Source: Intestinirhabdus alba (GTDB lineage: Bacteria; Pseudomonadota; Gammaproteobacteria; Enterobacterales; Enterobacteriaceae). Taken from it: a DNA stretch of 64,000 nucleotides. Position numbers and translations under genes: made by a program. The DNA is taken from contig NZ_WMJZ01000005.1 in NCBI RefSeq assembly GCF_009711095.1, forward strand, positions 124,001-188,000, read 5' to 3'. Of this stretch, positions 46,570 to 60,625 are shown piece by piece. The stretch's first letter is position 1, and the number at the start of each line of letters is the position of its first letter. Under the pieces are notes generated by a model that saw only the letters and a program-made list of their open reading frames with translations, searched no databases and had not been told where the DNA came from.

Positions 46570-46596
46570 GAAAAAGCCGCCTGTTGAGGGGCGGCT
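46570..46596 (-). terminator. Terminator of exuT
   Basis: On the minus strand AGCCGCC / GGCGGCT with an 8-base loop, then TTTTTCG; an intrinsic terminator 32 bases beyond the exuT stop, between exuT and exuR. Confidence 0.85.
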
Positions 46597-46627
46597 CTGT
46601 GGGATTTAACGCGCTTTGCGCGTCAGA

Positions 46628-47935
46628 TCAATTCTGGGCGGCCGGCGTACCGATCTGGGGACCGGAGCCAGAGTCCGTTTCGTTGGCCGGTTTGTTTTGC
46701 AGCACCGTCCAGATCACCAGCGCGCCGAGCAGATCGAATACCGCCAGCACCGCAAACAGCGGGCTGAAGCCAATGGTATCGGCCAGCGCGCCGACCACCA
46801 GGGCGAACAGGGTGCTCGCCAGCCAGGCGGACATGCCGGTCAGGCCGTTGGCGGTCGCCACTTCGTTGCGCCCGAAGACGTCGGAAGAGAGCGTAATCAG
46901 CGCGCCGGAGAGCGCCTGGTGAGCGAAACCGCCGATGCAGAGCAGCATAATCGCCACGTACGGGCTGGTAAACAGACCGATCATCCCCGGGCCAATCATC
47001 AGCAGAGCGCCCAGCGTGACCACCATTTTACGCGAAACGATCAGGTTCACGCCGAACCAGCGCTGGAACAGCGGCGGCAGATAGCCACCGACGATGCAGC
47101 CAAGGTCGGCAAACAGCATCGGCATCCAGGCGAACATGGCGATCTCTTTTAAGTTAAAGCCATAGACCTTAAACATGAACAGCGGGATCCAGGCGTTGAA
47201 GGTGCCCCAGGCCGGTTCTGCGAGGAAGCGCGGCAGCGCGATGCCCCAGAACTGGCGGTTGCGCAGGATCTGCCCCAGGGACATTTTCCTGGCGCTGCTG
47301 GTCTGGTGCTGGGCTTCCTGGCCGTTGATGATGTAGTCACGCTCTTCGTCGGTCAGCTTTTTCTGATCGCGCGGGTGCTTATAGAAGATCAGCCAGGACA
47401 TCGCCCAGATAAAGCTCAGAACGCCGGAGATAATGAACGCCATCTGCCAGCTGTGCATCACGATAGCCCAGACCACCAGCGGCGGCGCGATCATCGCGCC
47501 AATAGAGGAACCCACGTTGAAGTAGCCGACGGCGATGGAGCGCTCTTTAGCAGGGAACCACTCGGAGCTGGCCTTCAGGCCCGCCGGGATCATCGCCGCT
47601 TCGGCCGCGCCGACCGCTCCGCGCGCCAGCGCCAGTCCGCCCCAGCTGCCTGCCAGCGCCGTTGCGCCACAGAAGACGGCCCAGGCCACAGCGAAAAATG
47701 CATAGCCGATTTTGGTGCCCAGAATGTCCAGGACATAGCCCGCTACGGGCTGCATGACGGTGTAAGCAGCGGAGTAGGCTGCGATGATATAGGAATACTG
47801 TTGGGTGGAGATGTGTAACTCTTCCATCAGAGTTGGCGCAGCTGCCGCCACAGTGTTACGTGTCAGGTAACCCAGCACGGTGCCGAGCGTCACCAGTGCG
47901 ATCATGTACCAACGTAACCCTTTAATTTTACGCAT
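46628..47935 (-). CDS. exuT: Hexuronate transporter ExuT (MFS)
   Basis: A 435-residue anion:cation symporter-family transporter with 12 predicted helices, nearly identical to E. coli ExuT (GYLTRNTVAAAAPTLMEEL; AAMIPAGLKASSEWFPAKERS). It imports galacturonate and glucuronate. The start at 47935 (MRKIKGLRWYM) has GAGG ten bases upstream. Only the last dozen residues (ANETDSGSGPQIGTPAAQN) diverge. It diverges from uxaC-uxaA. Confidence 0.95.
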   Translation of the reverse strand: MRKIKGLRWYMIALVTLGTVLGYLTRNTVAAAAPTLMEELHISTQQYSYIIAAYSAAYTVMQPVAGYVLDILGTKIGYAFFAVAWAVFCGATALAGSWGGLALARGAVGAAEAAMIPAGLKASSEWFPAKERSIAVGYFNVGSSIGAMIAPPLVVWAIVMHSWQMAFIISGVLSFIWAMSWLIFYKHPRDQKKLTDEERDYIINGQEAQHQTSSARKMSLGQILRNRQFWGIALPRFLAEPAWGTFNAWIPLFMFKVYGFNLKEIAMFAWMPMLFADLGCIVGGYLPPLFQRWFGVNLIVSRKMVVTLGALLMIGPGMIGLFTSPYVAIMLLCIGGFAHQALSGALITLSSDVFGRNEVATANGLTGMSAWLASTLFALVVGALADTIGFSPLFAVLAVFDLLGALVIWTVLQNKPANETDSGSGPQIGTPAAQN

Positions 47936-49824
<1,889 letters not shown>

Positions 49825-49838
49825 GGTCCGGGGTTGAT

Positions 49839-51326
49839 ATGCAATACATCAAGATCCATGCGCTGGATAACGTGGCGGTAGCGCTCGCTGACCTGGCGCA
49901 GGGCGCTGAAGTAAGCGTTGATAATCAGACCGTCACGCTTTGTCAGGAGGTCGCGCGTGGGCATAAGTTTGCGCTGAGTAACATCGCGCGCGGTGAAAAC
50001 GTCATCAAATATGGCCTGCCCATCGGCCATGCCCTGACGGATATTGCGGCGGGCGAGCATATTCATGCCCATAACACACGTACCAATCTGAGCGATCTGG
50101 ACGAGTATAGCTATCAACCTGATTTTCAGGACGTTGCGGCACAGCCGGCGGATCGTGAGGTGCAGATCTACCGTCGCGCCGGCGGTGAGGTTGGGGTGCG
50201 TAACGAGCTGTGGATCCTGCCGACCGTGGGCTGTGTTAACGGCATCGCGCGGCAGATCCAGAATCGTTTTCTGAAAGAGACCAACAGCGCCGAAGGCATC
50301 GACGGCGTTTTCCTCTTCAGCCACACCTACGGCTGCTCGCAGCTCGGCGACGACCATATTAACACCCGCACCATGCTGCAAAACATGGTGCGCCACCCTA
50401 ACGCCGGGGCGGTACTGGTGATCGGTCTTGGCTGTGAAAACAACCAGGTTGACGCTTTCCGCGAAACCCTGGGTGAATACGATCCTGAGCGCGTGCACTT
50501 TATGATCTGCCAGCATCAGGACGACGAGGTGGAGGCGGGGATCGAACATCTCCACCAGCTTTACGAGACAATGCGTCACGACAAGCGCGAACCGGGCAGG
50601 CTCAGCGAGCTGAAGTTTGGCCTGGAGTGCGGCGGTTCCGACGGCCTCTCCGGCATTACCGCCAACCCGATGCTGGGGCGTTTCTCTGATTATGTGATTG
50701 CCAACGGCGGCACCACCGTGCTGACCGAGGTGCCGGAGATGTTTGGCGCTGAGCGGCTGCTGATGAGCCACTGCCGTGACGAACAGACCTTCGACAAGCT
50801 GGTAACGATGGTCAATGACTTTAAGCAGTACTTCATCGCCCACGACCAGCCGATCTACGAGAATCCGTCGCCGGGCAATAAGGCGGGCGGTATTACCACC
50901 CTGGAGGATAAGTCGCTGGGCTGCACGCAGAAGGCGGGCTCCAGCCAGGTTGTTGACGTGCTGCGCTACGGCGAAAGGCTGAAGGTCCACGGCCTGAACC
51001 TGCTGAGCGCGCCGGGCAACGACGCGGTGGCGACCAGCGCGCTGGCCGGCGCAGGCTGCCACATGGTGCTGTTCAGCACCGGACGTGGCACCCCTTACGG
51101 CGGCTTTGTGCCGACGGTGAAGATCGCCACCAACAGCGAGCTGGCGGCGAAGAAAAAGCACTGGATCGACTTTGACGCCGGACAGCTGATCCACGGCAAG
51201 GCGATGCCGCAGCTGCTGGAAGAATTTATCGAGGCGATTGTGGCGTTTGCCAACGGCAAGCAGACCTGCAATGAGCGGAATGATTTCCGGGAGCTGGCGA
51301 TTTTCAAAAGCGGTGTAACTTTGTAA
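49839..51326 (+). CDS. uxaA: Altronate dehydratase UxaA
   Basis: A 495-residue UxaA-family dehydratase. The SAF domain (IHALDNVAVALADLAQGAEVS) precedes the catalytic part (FLFSHTYGCSQLG; VIGLGCENNQVDAF; GLECGGSDGLSGITANPMLG). It needs iron or manganese and converts D-altronate to 2-keto-3-deoxy-gluconate. It is homologous to GarD at 31727-33298. No uxaB is in the window; in E. coli that gene lies elsewhere. Confidence 0.97.
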   Translation: MQYIKIHALDNVAVALADLAQGAEVSVDNQTVTLCQEVARGHKFALSNIARGENVIKYGLPIGHALTDIAAGEHIHAHNTRTNLSDLDEYSYQPDFQDVAAQPADREVQIYRRAGGEVGVRNELWILPTVGCVNGIARQIQNRFLKETNSAEGIDGVFLFSHTYGCSQLGDDHINTRTMLQNMVRHPNAGAVLVIGLGCENNQVDAFRETLGEYDPERVHFMICQHQDDEVEAGIEHLHQLYETMRHDKREPGRLSELKFGLECGGSDGLSGITANPMLGRFSDYVIANGGTTVLTEVPEMFGAERLLMSHCRDEQTFDKLVTMVNDFKQYFIAHDQPIYENPSPGNKAGGITTLEDKSLGCTQKAGSSQVVDVLRYGERLKVHGLNLLSAPGNDAVATSALAGAGCHMVLFSTGRGTPYGGFVPTVKIATNSELAAKKKHWIDFDAGQLIHGKAMPQLLEEFIEAIVAFANGKQTCNERNDFRELAIFKSGVTL

Positions 51327-51452
51327 TTACCCTTCATCTTTCGCACCGCAGCCGTGCTGGCTGCATTCATTCACCCCGGTCACTTACTGATGTAAGCTGC
51401 CGGGGATGAATGAACCTGCCGCCTTGCGGTAGTACGAAATCTTTTGGGGAAT
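51327..51452. repeat. ERIC element between uxaA and ygjV
   Basis: About 126 bp, the normal ERIC length. The central palindrome is CATTCACCCCGGTCACTTAC / TGTAAGCTGCCGGGGATGAA at about 51368-51410, flanked by GCCGTGCTGGCTGCATTC on one side and CTGCCGCCTTGCGG on the other. The outer ends (TTACCCTTCATCTTTCG; CGAAATCTTTTGGGGAATG) are diverged. It begins at the uxaA stop and will be in the uxaCA transcript. Confidence 0.82.
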
Positions 51453-51538
51453 GTTATAAAGCCCCCGCTCCTGATAAGTTATTTCGGAAATCCAGATAAG
51501 CGTCGCGCCATCTGGCATAACTTAGGGGTAAATCGTTT

Positions 51539-52093
51539 ATGACCGCGTATTGGCTGGCCCAGGGCGTGGGCGTTGTTGCTTTTCTGATCGGCATCACCAC
51601 CTTCTTTAATCGCGATGAGCGCCGCTTTCGGCTGCAGCTGGCGCTCTACAGCGCCATTATCGGCGCGCATTTTTTTCTGATGGGAGCCTGGCCTGCCGGA
51701 ATGAGCGCCGGGCTGAACAGCGTACGCACGCTGATCTCCATGCGCACCCGCAGGCTGTGGGTGATGGCGCTATTCCTCCTTCTGACGCTGGTGCTGGGGC
51801 TGGCGAAACTACAGCACGCCATGGAGCTGCTGCCGATTATCGGCACCCTGGCCAGCACCTGGGCGCTGTTTCGCTGCCGGGGGCTGACGGTGCGCTGCGT
51901 GATGTGGTGCGCCACCGCCTGCTGGGTGTGCCATAATTTCTGGCTGGGATCGATTGGCGGCACGCTGATTGAGGGCAGTTTTCTGGTCATCAACGGCCTG
52001 AATATTATCCGCTTCTGGCGCATGAAGCGGCGCGGTATCGACCCTTTTCGTATTGAGAAGCGCGTCCAGCAGGAGACGCCCTCCGCCCGCTGA
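51539..52093 (+). CDS. ygjV: Inner-membrane protein YgjV
   Basis: A 184-residue membrane protein of the YgjV family (Imp-YgjV) with about five to six hydrophobic segments (WLAQGVGVVAFLIGITTFF; LWVMALFLLLTLVLGLAKL) and a basic C terminus. It matches E. coli YgjV in length and position. The function is unknown. It converges with sstT. Confidence 0.9.
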   Translation: MTAYWLAQGVGVVAFLIGITTFFNRDERRFRLQLALYSAIIGAHFFLMGAWPAGMSAGLNSVRTLISMRTRRLWVMALFLLLTLVLGLAKLQHAMELLPIIGTLASTWALFRCRGLTVRCVMWCATACWVCHNFWLGSIGGTLIEGSFLVINGLNIIRFWRMKRRGIDPFRIEKRVQQETPSAR

Positions 52094-52108
52094 CGGAGGG
52101 CGGGGGCG

Positions 52109-53353
52109 CTATCCGCGCAGGGCGTTTTTGACCAGGCGTTCATCTTCGGCCTGGCACGCGGCGGCGGTAAACAGCACGTCGGTGGAGGAGTTCAGCGCCG
52201 TTTCGCAGGCGTCCTGCAGTACGCCGATAATAAAGCCGACGGCGACCACCTGCATGGCGATATCGTTTGGAATGCCGAACATATTGCAGGCCAGCGGGAT
52301 CAGCAGCAGGGAGCCGCCCGCCACGCCGGAGGCACCGCAGGCGCACAGGGAGGCCACCACGCTCAACAGCAGGGCGGTCGGCAGATCCACCGGCACGCCT
52401 AAGGTGTGCACTGCGGCCAGGGTCAGCACGGTAATGGTGATCGCCGCGCCCGCCATATTAATGGTTGCGCCCAGCGGAATGGAGACGGAGTAGGTGTCGC
52501 GATCCAGGTTCAGCTTCTCGCACAGCGCCATGTTGACCGGAATGTTCGCCGCCGAGCTGCGGGTGAAGAAGGCGTAAACGCCGCTTTCGCGCAGGCAGGT
52601 AAATACCAGCGGATAGGGGTTGCGGCGAATTTTCCAGAACACCAGCAGCGGGTTGATGGCCAGGGTCACCAGCAGCATACAGCCAATCAGTACCGCCAGC
52701 AGCCGGGCGTAATCCCACAGCACGTCAAAGCCGGTGACCGCCAGCGTCGAGGAGACCAGGCCAAAGATACCGATCGGCGCGAAGCGAATCACCAGCCTGA
52801 CCATAAACGTGACGGCGCTGGACAGATCGTTGACCAGATTTCGGGTCGTCTCATTGCCCTGGCGCAGGGCAAAGCCGAGGCCCACGGCCCAGACCAGAAT
52901 CCCGATATAGTTGGCGTTCAGCAGGGCGTCAACCGGGTTCGACACCATGCTCGTTAACAGGCCGCGCAGCACCTCAACGATGCCCGACGGCGGGACAACG
53001 TCGTTTGCGCTGCTGGTCAGACTGAGCGTTGATGGAAAGATAAAGCTGAAGACAACCGCGGTCAGCGCGGCGGAGAAGGTGCCCAGCAGGTAGAGGAACA
53101 GGATCGGACGAATGGCGGTTTTTTGCCCCTGCTGATGGTTGGCGATGGAGGCCATGACCAGCATCAGTACCAGCACCGGAGCCACGGCCTTCAGCGCGCC
53201 GACAAACAGCGTACCCAGCAGACCCGTGGCTTCGGCTGCGGGTTTAGAGACCAGCGCCAGCAAAATGCCCAGTATCAGACCAACCAGAATTTGTTTAACC
53301 AGGCTGCCGTGAGCCAAACGCCGGATTAGCCCCGGTGAGCGTTGCGTAGACAT
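52109..53353 (-). CDS. sstT: Serine/threonine:sodium symporter SstT
   Basis: A 414-residue dicarboxylate/amino acid:cation symporter (DAACS). Typical elements: a serine-rich loop ([21 protein letters not shown]), the [14 protein letters not shown] motif corresponding to NMDGT-type substrate sites, and the long [27 protein letters not shown] helix. It imports serine and threonine with Na+. The start follows AAAGGA. Confidence 0.96.
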   Translation of the reverse strand: MSTQRSPGLIRRLAHGSLVKQILVGLILGILLALVSKPAAEATGLLGTLFVGALKAVAPVLVLMLVMASIANHQQGQKTAIRPILFLYLLGTFSAALTAVVFSFIFPSTLSLTSSANDVVPPSGIVEVLRGLLTSMVSNPVDALLNANYIGILVWAVGLGFALRQGNETTRNLVNDLSSAVTFMVRLVIRFAPIGIFGLVSSTLAVTGFDVLWDYARLLAVLIGCMLLVTLAINPLLVFWKIRRNPYPLVFTCLRESGVYAFFTRSSAANIPVNMALCEKLNLDRDTYSVSIPLGATINMAGAAITITVLTLAAVHTLGVPVDLPTALLLSVVASLCACGASGVAGGSLLLIPLACNMFGIPNDIAMQVVAVGFIIGVLQDACETALNSSTDVLFTAAACQAEDERLVKNALRG

Positions 53354-53547
53354 GAGTGAATCCTTTTAATGTGTTGATGTTCATCCACCGTACGCTCTGT
53401 TGACGTATCTTTCAGGATGTAACAAACCGTTTGCCAGGACGAGTATAAGGAAAGTTGCGCGTTCGGGAAGTTAAATATGCTGGAATTTTCGTGGCGATCA
53501 AATTATGTAACTTTGTGTTAACTCTTATTTGACATCGCCGGCGAAAA

Positions 53548-53575
53548 GCCCGGCGGATGGGGGATCCTCCGGGCC
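53548..53575. terminator. Hairpin downstream of alx
   Basis: GCCCGGCGGA / TCCTCCGGGC form a stem with one mismatch, 27 bases beyond the alx stop. There is no clear T run. Confidence 0.45.
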
Positions 53576-53601
53576 TGAACGGCGGACAGCAAGGTGCCTG
53601 A

Positions 53602-54567
53602 TTAGGCCTGCGGTCTTTTATCGCGCCGGTAGTTAACCCAGCCGTTGACCAGCAGCGTGGTCAGCAGAATACCGAAGACCGCGCCCAGAGAGACGGCGAT
53701 GGGAATATGGTAAAAATCGACGATCAGCATCTTGATACCGATAAACACCAGAATGACCGCCAGCCCATATTTCAGCATGGAAAAGCGCTCCGCCGCGCCC
53801 GCCAGCAGAAAATACATCGCGCGCAGGCCGAGGATGGCGAACAGGTTAGAGGTCAGTACGATAAACGGGTCGGTGGTGACCGCGAAGATCGCCGGGATGC
53901 TGTCAACGGCGAAGATGACGTCGCTTAACTCCACCAGAATCAGCACCAGCAGCAGCGGCGTGGCGAACAGCAGGCCCTTTTTACGCACAAAAAAGTGTTC
54001 GCTTTCGATGGTGTCGGTCATGGGCAGATGGCCGCGTAGCCAGCGGACCAGCGGCTTGTCGCCAATCCCCGATTCATCCTCCTTAGCCAGCGCCATCTTC
54101 ACGCCGGTAAACAGCAGGAAGGCACCGAAAACGTACAGCATCCATTCGAACTGGGTGATAAGCCAGCTGCCGGCGAAAATCATGATGGTGCGCAGGACGA
54201 TCGCCCCCAGCACGCCGTAAACCAGCACCCGGCGCTGTAGCGCCGGCGGAACGGAGAAGTAACTGAACAGCATTAACCAGACAAACACGTTGTCCACGGC
54301 CAGGGATTTTTCGATCAGATAGCCGGTGAGAAACGCCAGCGCCTGCGGATCGGCGACCTCCCGACCGGCGGTCTCCGTCAGATACCACCAGAAGGCGGCG
54401 TTAAACAGCAAAGAGAGCGAGACCCAGATCAGCGACCAGACCGCAGCCTGCCTGATAGTCATGGTATGAGCACCGCGACGCCCCTGAAGCAGGAGGTCGA
54501 CGGCCAGCATGATGACCACAACGATCGCAAATCCGCCCCATAACAAAGGTGTGCCGACACTATTCAT
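53602..54567 (-). CDS. alx: TerC-family manganese exporter/pH-induced protein Alx
   Basis: A 321-residue TerC-family membrane protein with about nine helices. Conserved motifs: [21 protein letters not shown] and [21 protein letters not shown], each with acidic residues proposed to bind metal. E. coli Alx is induced at high pH and by Mn2+ and is linked to Mn export. The ATG at 54567 has AAGGA six bases upstream. Expression is controlled by the structured leader at 54568-54775. Confidence 0.95.
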   Translation of the reverse strand: MNSVGTPLLWGGFAIVVVIMLAVDLLLQGRRGAHTMTIRQAAVWSLIWVSLSLLFNAAFWWYLTETAGREVADPQALAFLTGYLIEKSLAVDNVFVWLMLFSYFSVPPALQRRVLVYGVLGAIVLRTIMIFAGSWLITQFEWMLYVFGAFLLFTGVKMALAKEDESGIGDKPLVRWLRGHLPMTDTIESEHFFVRKKGLLFATPLLLVLILVELSDVIFAVDSIPAIFAVTTDPFIVLTSNLFAILGLRAMYFLLAGAAERFSMLKYGLAVILVFIGIKMLIVDFYHIPIAVSLGAVFGILLTTLLVNGWVNYRRDKRPQA

Positions 54568-54775
54568 AAATTTTCCTTACGCATAAAAAAGCGGCTAACG
54601 TCGGAAGACGCCAGCCGCTGCTTTTTATGCATAGACCTCGCCTTCCGGCAAGGTCTCACTTACAACAAAACAGGAATACGACGACCGTACTCCTGTTCCG
54701 CTGCCCGGCGACCGGATGCGGTTTTTCACGCATCGTAATGACGATCGGCCGGCAAAAAAGTTACTCCCCTTTGCG
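54568..54775 (-). promoter_or_regulatory. yybP-ykoY (manganese/pH) riboswitch leader of alx
   Basis: On the minus strand the leader begins near GTTACCCGCAAAGGGGAGTA, the hallmark of the yybP-ykoY family. Several stems follow: CAGGAGTACGG...CGTATTCCTG; AGACCTTGCC-GGAA-GGCGAGGTCT; and the terminator-like stem AGCGGCT/AGCCGCT with TTTTTT (54585-54625) just before the ribosome site. It corresponds to the SraF/PRE leader of E. coli, which senses Mn2+ and responds to alkaline pH by altering folding during transcription. Confidence 0.93.
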
Positions 54776-54781
54776 GGTAAC

Positions 54782-54810
54782 AAAGTATGACAGGCCAGGC
54801 GTACAGTCAA
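54782..54810 (-). promoter_or_regulatory. alx promoter
   Basis: TTGACT (complement of 54805-54810), a 17-base spacer and TACTTT (complement of 54782-54787); transcription would begin near 54775, at the 5' edge of the riboswitch. Confidence 0.7.
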
Positions 54811-54838
54811 TGACCCGTTACCTCTGTTTTACAGGGTT

Positions 54839-55837
54839 TTACGCGCTCCGGGGCGGATCGCGCCGGTCCGCCGGAAATACCACGCCGGTCTGACGACGAA
54901 TTTCCGTAAGCAGCTTCGCGGTGGTGCGACTGATTGCCAGCCCGGCGTGGTCCACCTCGTTATTCTCCACCAGCCGGGCGAACGCCTCCGCCTCATACAG
55001 CATGGTATTGATATGCTGCGGCACCGAGAGATCCTGGCTTTTTCCACCGCGCGGCACGAAGCATATCTTCTGGCAGTCGGCGAGCTTTTCTATGACCAGC
55101 GAGCCTGATTCGCCCTGAATTTCGCTGTCCACAACGGAGTCGCTTACCTTGGAGTGCTGCAGCGTGACGCTGAAGTCGCCGTAGTCCATGACCACCACCC
55201 CGTGGGCGTCGACGCCGCTCTCCAGCAGGCTGGCGGTGGCCTGCACCCCGCGCGGCTCGCCCCACAGCGCCACCGCCGCGGCGAGGCAATAAAAGCCGAT
55301 GTCCATTATCGAGCCGTTGGAGAAGGCCGGATTGAAGGTGTTGGGATTTTCGCCGGCAAGGTAGCGCGGGTAGCGCGAAGAGTACTGGCAGTAGTTGAGA
55401 AACGCCTTGCGCACTCTGCCTGCCTTCGCCAGCGACTGCTGCAGCTGCGCAAAGTTCGGCAGGCTGGCGCTCTTGAACGCTTCGAACAGCACCACCTGGT
55501 TTTCGCGGGCGCAGGCGATGGCGGCATCGACCTCCATGAGATTTGATGCCAGCGGCTTCTCGCAGATCACGTGCTTTTTATGGCTGAGGAACAGCCGGGC
55601 CTGGGAAAAGTGCAGCGCGTTCGGGCTGGCGATATACACCGCATCAACCGCCTCGCTCTGCGCCAGGGCTTCAGGCGAGGTAAACAGATGTTCGACGGGG
55701 TAATCGCTGGCGAAGCGCTGCGCCTGTTCAAGGGTACGGGAGTAGACCGCAGTGAGCTTGTATTTACCGGTTTCATGGGCGGCATCGACAAACTGGCGGG
55801 TGATCCAGTTGGTGCCAATCACGGCGAAACGTATCAT
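54839..55837 (-). CDS. ygjR: Gfo/Idh/MocA-family oxidoreductase YgjR
   Basis: A 332-residue NAD(P)-dependent oxidoreductase. The Rossmann start is MIRFAVIGTNWITRQFVDAA; VDAVYIASPNALHFSQ and HVICEKPLASNLMEVDAAI (EKP motif) follow, then the C-terminal alpha/beta domain (GSIMDIGFYCLAAAVALWG). The substrate is unknown. It is similar in length to E. coli YgjR. Confidence 0.93.
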   Translation of the reverse strand: MIRFAVIGTNWITRQFVDAAHETGKYKLTAVYSRTLEQAQRFASDYPVEHLFTSPEALAQSEAVDAVYIASPNALHFSQARLFLSHKKHVICEKPLASNLMEVDAAIACARENQVVLFEAFKSASLPNFAQLQQSLAKAGRVRKAFLNYCQYSSRYPRYLAGENPNTFNPAFSNGSIMDIGFYCLAAAVALWGEPRGVQATASLLESGVDAHGVVVMDYGDFSVTLQHSKVSDSVVDSEIQGESGSLVIEKLADCQKICFVPRGGKSQDLSVPQHINTMLYEAEAFARLVENNEVDHAGLAISRTTAKLLTEIRRQTGVVFPADRRDPPRSA

Positions 55838-55932
55838 AAACGGCTTTTGGCTCCATAAGAGAGAGGCTGAGAGGCGTAGTCTGGCACGCCTTTATGACAA
55901 AGTCAGTGCGCTGCGGCGCACTCTGGCTTTCA

Positions 55933-56625
55933 TTACGCCGCGGGGCAGCCGTGGGCGCTGTCGGGGCCGATCGTCACCCTGGGGCCAAGGTACTTTGGCT
56001 GGCGGTGCAGGATCTTCGCGTCTATCAGGGCGCTGACCCGCGCCAGCTTTTCACGCAGGCGGGTACGGGCACCGTGTTTTATGTTCAGATCCGGGGCGTT
56101 GAAGCCTACGGCGTCAATGCCGTACTGCCGGGCCAGCCAGATGGCGCGCTGGTTATGAAACTCCTGAGAAATCACGGTAACCCGGTCTTCGCCAAACACC
56201 TTTTGCGCGCGGACAACCGAGTCCAGCGTCGAGAACCCGGCATAGTCGCAAAAGATGGCCTGCTCCGGCACGCCGCGGGCGATAAGCGCCTGCTGCATGG
56301 CCGACGGTTCGTCGTAATTTTTCTGACCGTTATCGCCGCTGACCAGCAGCCACTTTACCTTGCCCGCCCGGTAAAGCGCGGCCGCCGAATCAACCCGGCG
56401 AACAAAGTAGCGGTTTCCGGGCTTCGCGCCCAGCACGAGGCCGACGCTGCGCGCGGGAACGGCATTGACGTCGCTCCAGGTGAGCGACCGGGTGCTGGTA
56501 ACGATAAGATGGTTGGCGTAATAGATAGCGGCGGCGGTGGCGGTTATCGTCAGTAAGACGGCAATTATTAACGTCCGTCGGCAGAACAAAAAGCGGCGGA
56601 TGAAGCGGGCTGTGGGGTGCGCCAT
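55933..56625 (-). CDS. ygjQ: DUF218/SanA-like membrane protein YgjQ
   Basis: A 230-residue protein. One N-terminal membrane segment ([20 protein letters not shown]) is followed by a DUF218 domain ([59 protein letters not shown]), like SanA and ElyC. A role in envelope barrier function is suggested by the relatives, not shown. It matches E. coli YgjQ in position and length. Confidence 0.92.
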   Translation of the reverse strand: MAHPTARFIRRFLFCRRTLIIAVLLTITATAAAIYYANHLIVTSTRSLTWSDVNAVPARSVGLVLGAKPGNRYFVRRVDSAAALYRAGKVKWLLVSGDNGQKNYDEPSAMQQALIARGVPEQAIFCDYAGFSTLDSVVRAQKVFGEDRVTVISQEFHNQRAIWLARQYGIDAVGFNAPDLNIKHGARTRLREKLARVSALIDAKILHRQPKYLGPRVTIGPDSAHGCPAA

Positions 56626-56704
56626 GGGTCGTTATCCTTAACGAAAAGGTAAGCCGGTCATTTTATGCCCGCGCCGGCGGGAATATAACCGGCGCGGCGC
56701 TTTT

Positions 56705-57208
56705 TCAGACTTTATCCTGCGCCAGCGACAGCTGCGTCAGCCACAGGCGGATGTCAAACTCCAGCTGATGATACTGCGGCTCCATATGACAGCAGAGCTG
56801 ATAAAAGGCCTTGTTGTGATCTTTCTCCTTCAGGTGCGCCAGCTCGTGGACGACGATGGCGCGCAGAAACGGCTCCGGCGCGCTGCGGAACACGGTGGCG
56901 ATGCGGATCTCGGCCTTCGCCTTCAGCCTGCCGCCCTGTACCCGCGACACCGCGGTATGCAGCCCGAGCGCGTTCTTCAGAACGTGAATTTTGCTGTCGT
57001 ACATCACCTTGTTCACCGGCGGGGCGTTGCGCAGATAACGGCTTTTCAGATCCTGGGTATAGTGCCAGAGCGCCCGATCGGTGGCGCAGTCATGTACGCC
57101 GGGATAGCGTTTTTCCAGCACCGCGCCCAGCCGCCGTTCGGCGATCAGCGCGCGTACCTGAGCCAGCAGCGGCTCAGGGTAACCCTGCAGGTAAGTTAGT
57201 GGATGCAT
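56705..57208 (-). CDS. ygjP: YgjP/WLM-type zinc metallohydrolase (UTP pyrophosphatase)
   Basis: A 167-residue DUF45 protein. The metal site is AIVVHELAHLKEKDHNKAFY (HExxH-like HELAH plus a distal His). E. coli YgjP has been reported to hydrolyse UTP to UMP and pyrophosphate. It is the length of the E. coli protein. It diverges from rlmG. Confidence 0.92.
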   Translation of the reverse strand: MHPLTYLQGYPEPLLAQVRALIAERRLGAVLEKRYPGVHDCATDRALWHYTQDLKSRYLRNAPPVNKVMYDSKIHVLKNALGLHTAVSRVQGGRLKAKAEIRIATVFRSAPEPFLRAIVVHELAHLKEKDHNKAFYQLCCHMEPQYHQLEFDIRLWLTQLSLAQDKV

Positions 57209-57360
57209 CGTTGCCTCACAGGCTTTCTCCTTCAGGCCGCCTCCGGGCGCGGCCGCGCTTTACAAAGCAACCTGAATGATTTTGCGTAGCCAAAATAATG
57301 TATACTCACGCCCCCTTTACGGGGATGATTACGCCGAAATGTTACCATTCAGGAGGGCCG

Positions 57361-58497
57361 ATGAGCCACTTAGACAACGCTTTCCGTTCGCTGATGCTGA
57401 AACGTTTTCCGGAAACGGATGAGGTTAGTCCGCTTCAGGCCTGGGAGGCGGCGGATGAATATCTGCTGCAGCAGCTGGACGAGGTAGAAATCAGCGGGCC
57501 GCTCCTGATCCTCAACGACGCCTTCGGCGCGCTGAGCTGCGCCCTTGCCGAGCATTCGCCCTACAGCATCGGCGACTCTTACCTGAGCGAGCTGGCGATC
57601 CGCGAAAATTTACGCCATAACGCGCTCCCGGAAGCCAGCGTGAAGTTTCTCGACAGTACCGCAGATTATCCGCAGGCACCGGCTATTGTGCTGATTAAAA
57701 TCCCGAAAACGCTGGCGCTGCTGGAGCAGCAGCTGCGGGCGCTGCGTAAAGTGGTCACCCCCGGGACCCGCATTATCGGCGGGGCCAGGGCGCGTGATAT
57801 TCACACCTCCACGCTGGCGCTGTTTGAAAAGGTGCTCGGTCCGACCACCACCACCCTGGCGTGGAAAAAAGCCCGTCTGATTAACTGTACCTTTAGCGGG
57901 CCCGCGCTGGCCGATGCGCCCGAAACCCTGAGCTGGCCGCTGGAGGGCACCGGCTGGACCATTCACAACCACGCCAACGTCTTCTCGCGGACCGGGCTGG
58001 ATATCGGCGCGCGCTTCTTTATGCAGCACCTGCCGGAGAATCTGGAGGGGGAGATTGTCGATCTCGGCTGCGGCAACGGGGTTATCGGCCTGACGCTGCT
58101 GGAAAAGAATCCCCAGGCGCGGGTGATGTTTGTCGATGAGTCGCCGATGGCCGTCGCTTCCAGCCGCCTGAACGTGGAAACTAACCTTCCAGGGGCCTTC
58201 GAACGCTGCGAATTTATGATTAACAACGCGCTTTCCGGGGTGGAGCCTTTCCGCTTCAGCGCCGTGTTCTGCAATCCGCCGTTTCACCAGAAGCACGCGC
58301 TGACGGACAATATCGCCTGGGAGATGTTCCATCACGCGCGCCGCTGCCTGAAGGTCAATGGCGAGCTGTACATTGTGGCGAACCGCCATCTTGACTACTT
58401 CCACAAGCTGAAGAAGGTGTTCGGCAACTGTGCCACCGTGGCCACCAATACGAAATTTGTCATTCTGAAAGCGGTGAAAACGGGCCGCCGCCGCTAA
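57361..58497 (+). CDS. rlmG: 23S rRNA (guanine-1835-N2)-methyltransferase RlmG
   Basis: A 378-residue class I SAM methyltransferase with a duplicated N-terminal non-catalytic domain. The SAM loop is [17 protein letters not shown] and the catalytic NPPF motif is [13 protein letters not shown]. It modifies G1835 of 23S rRNA. The start at 57361 follows AGGAGG with good spacing; the frame opens earlier at 57298 without homology. Confidence 0.96.
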   Translation: MSHLDNAFRSLMLKRFPETDEVSPLQAWEAADEYLLQQLDEVEISGPLLILNDAFGALSCALAEHSPYSIGDSYLSELAIRENLRHNALPEASVKFLDSTADYPQAPAIVLIKIPKTLALLEQQLRALRKVVTPGTRIIGGARARDIHTSTLALFEKVLGPTTTTLAWKKARLINCTFSGPALADAPETLSWPLEGTGWTIHNHANVFSRTGLDIGARFFMQHLPENLEGEIVDLGCGNGVIGLTLLEKNPQARVMFVDESPMAVASSRLNVETNLPGAFERCEFMINNALSGVEPFRFSAVFCNPPFHQKHALTDNIAWEMFHHARRCLKVNGELYIVANRHLDYFHKLKKVFGNCATVATNTKFVILKAVKTGRRR

Positions 58498-58555
58498 GCG
58501 CCGCCCGACCCCGCGGCGCTCCGGTACGGAAGGCGGTCAGCCAAAGGCGATGGCG

Positions 58556-60625
<2,070 letters not shown>

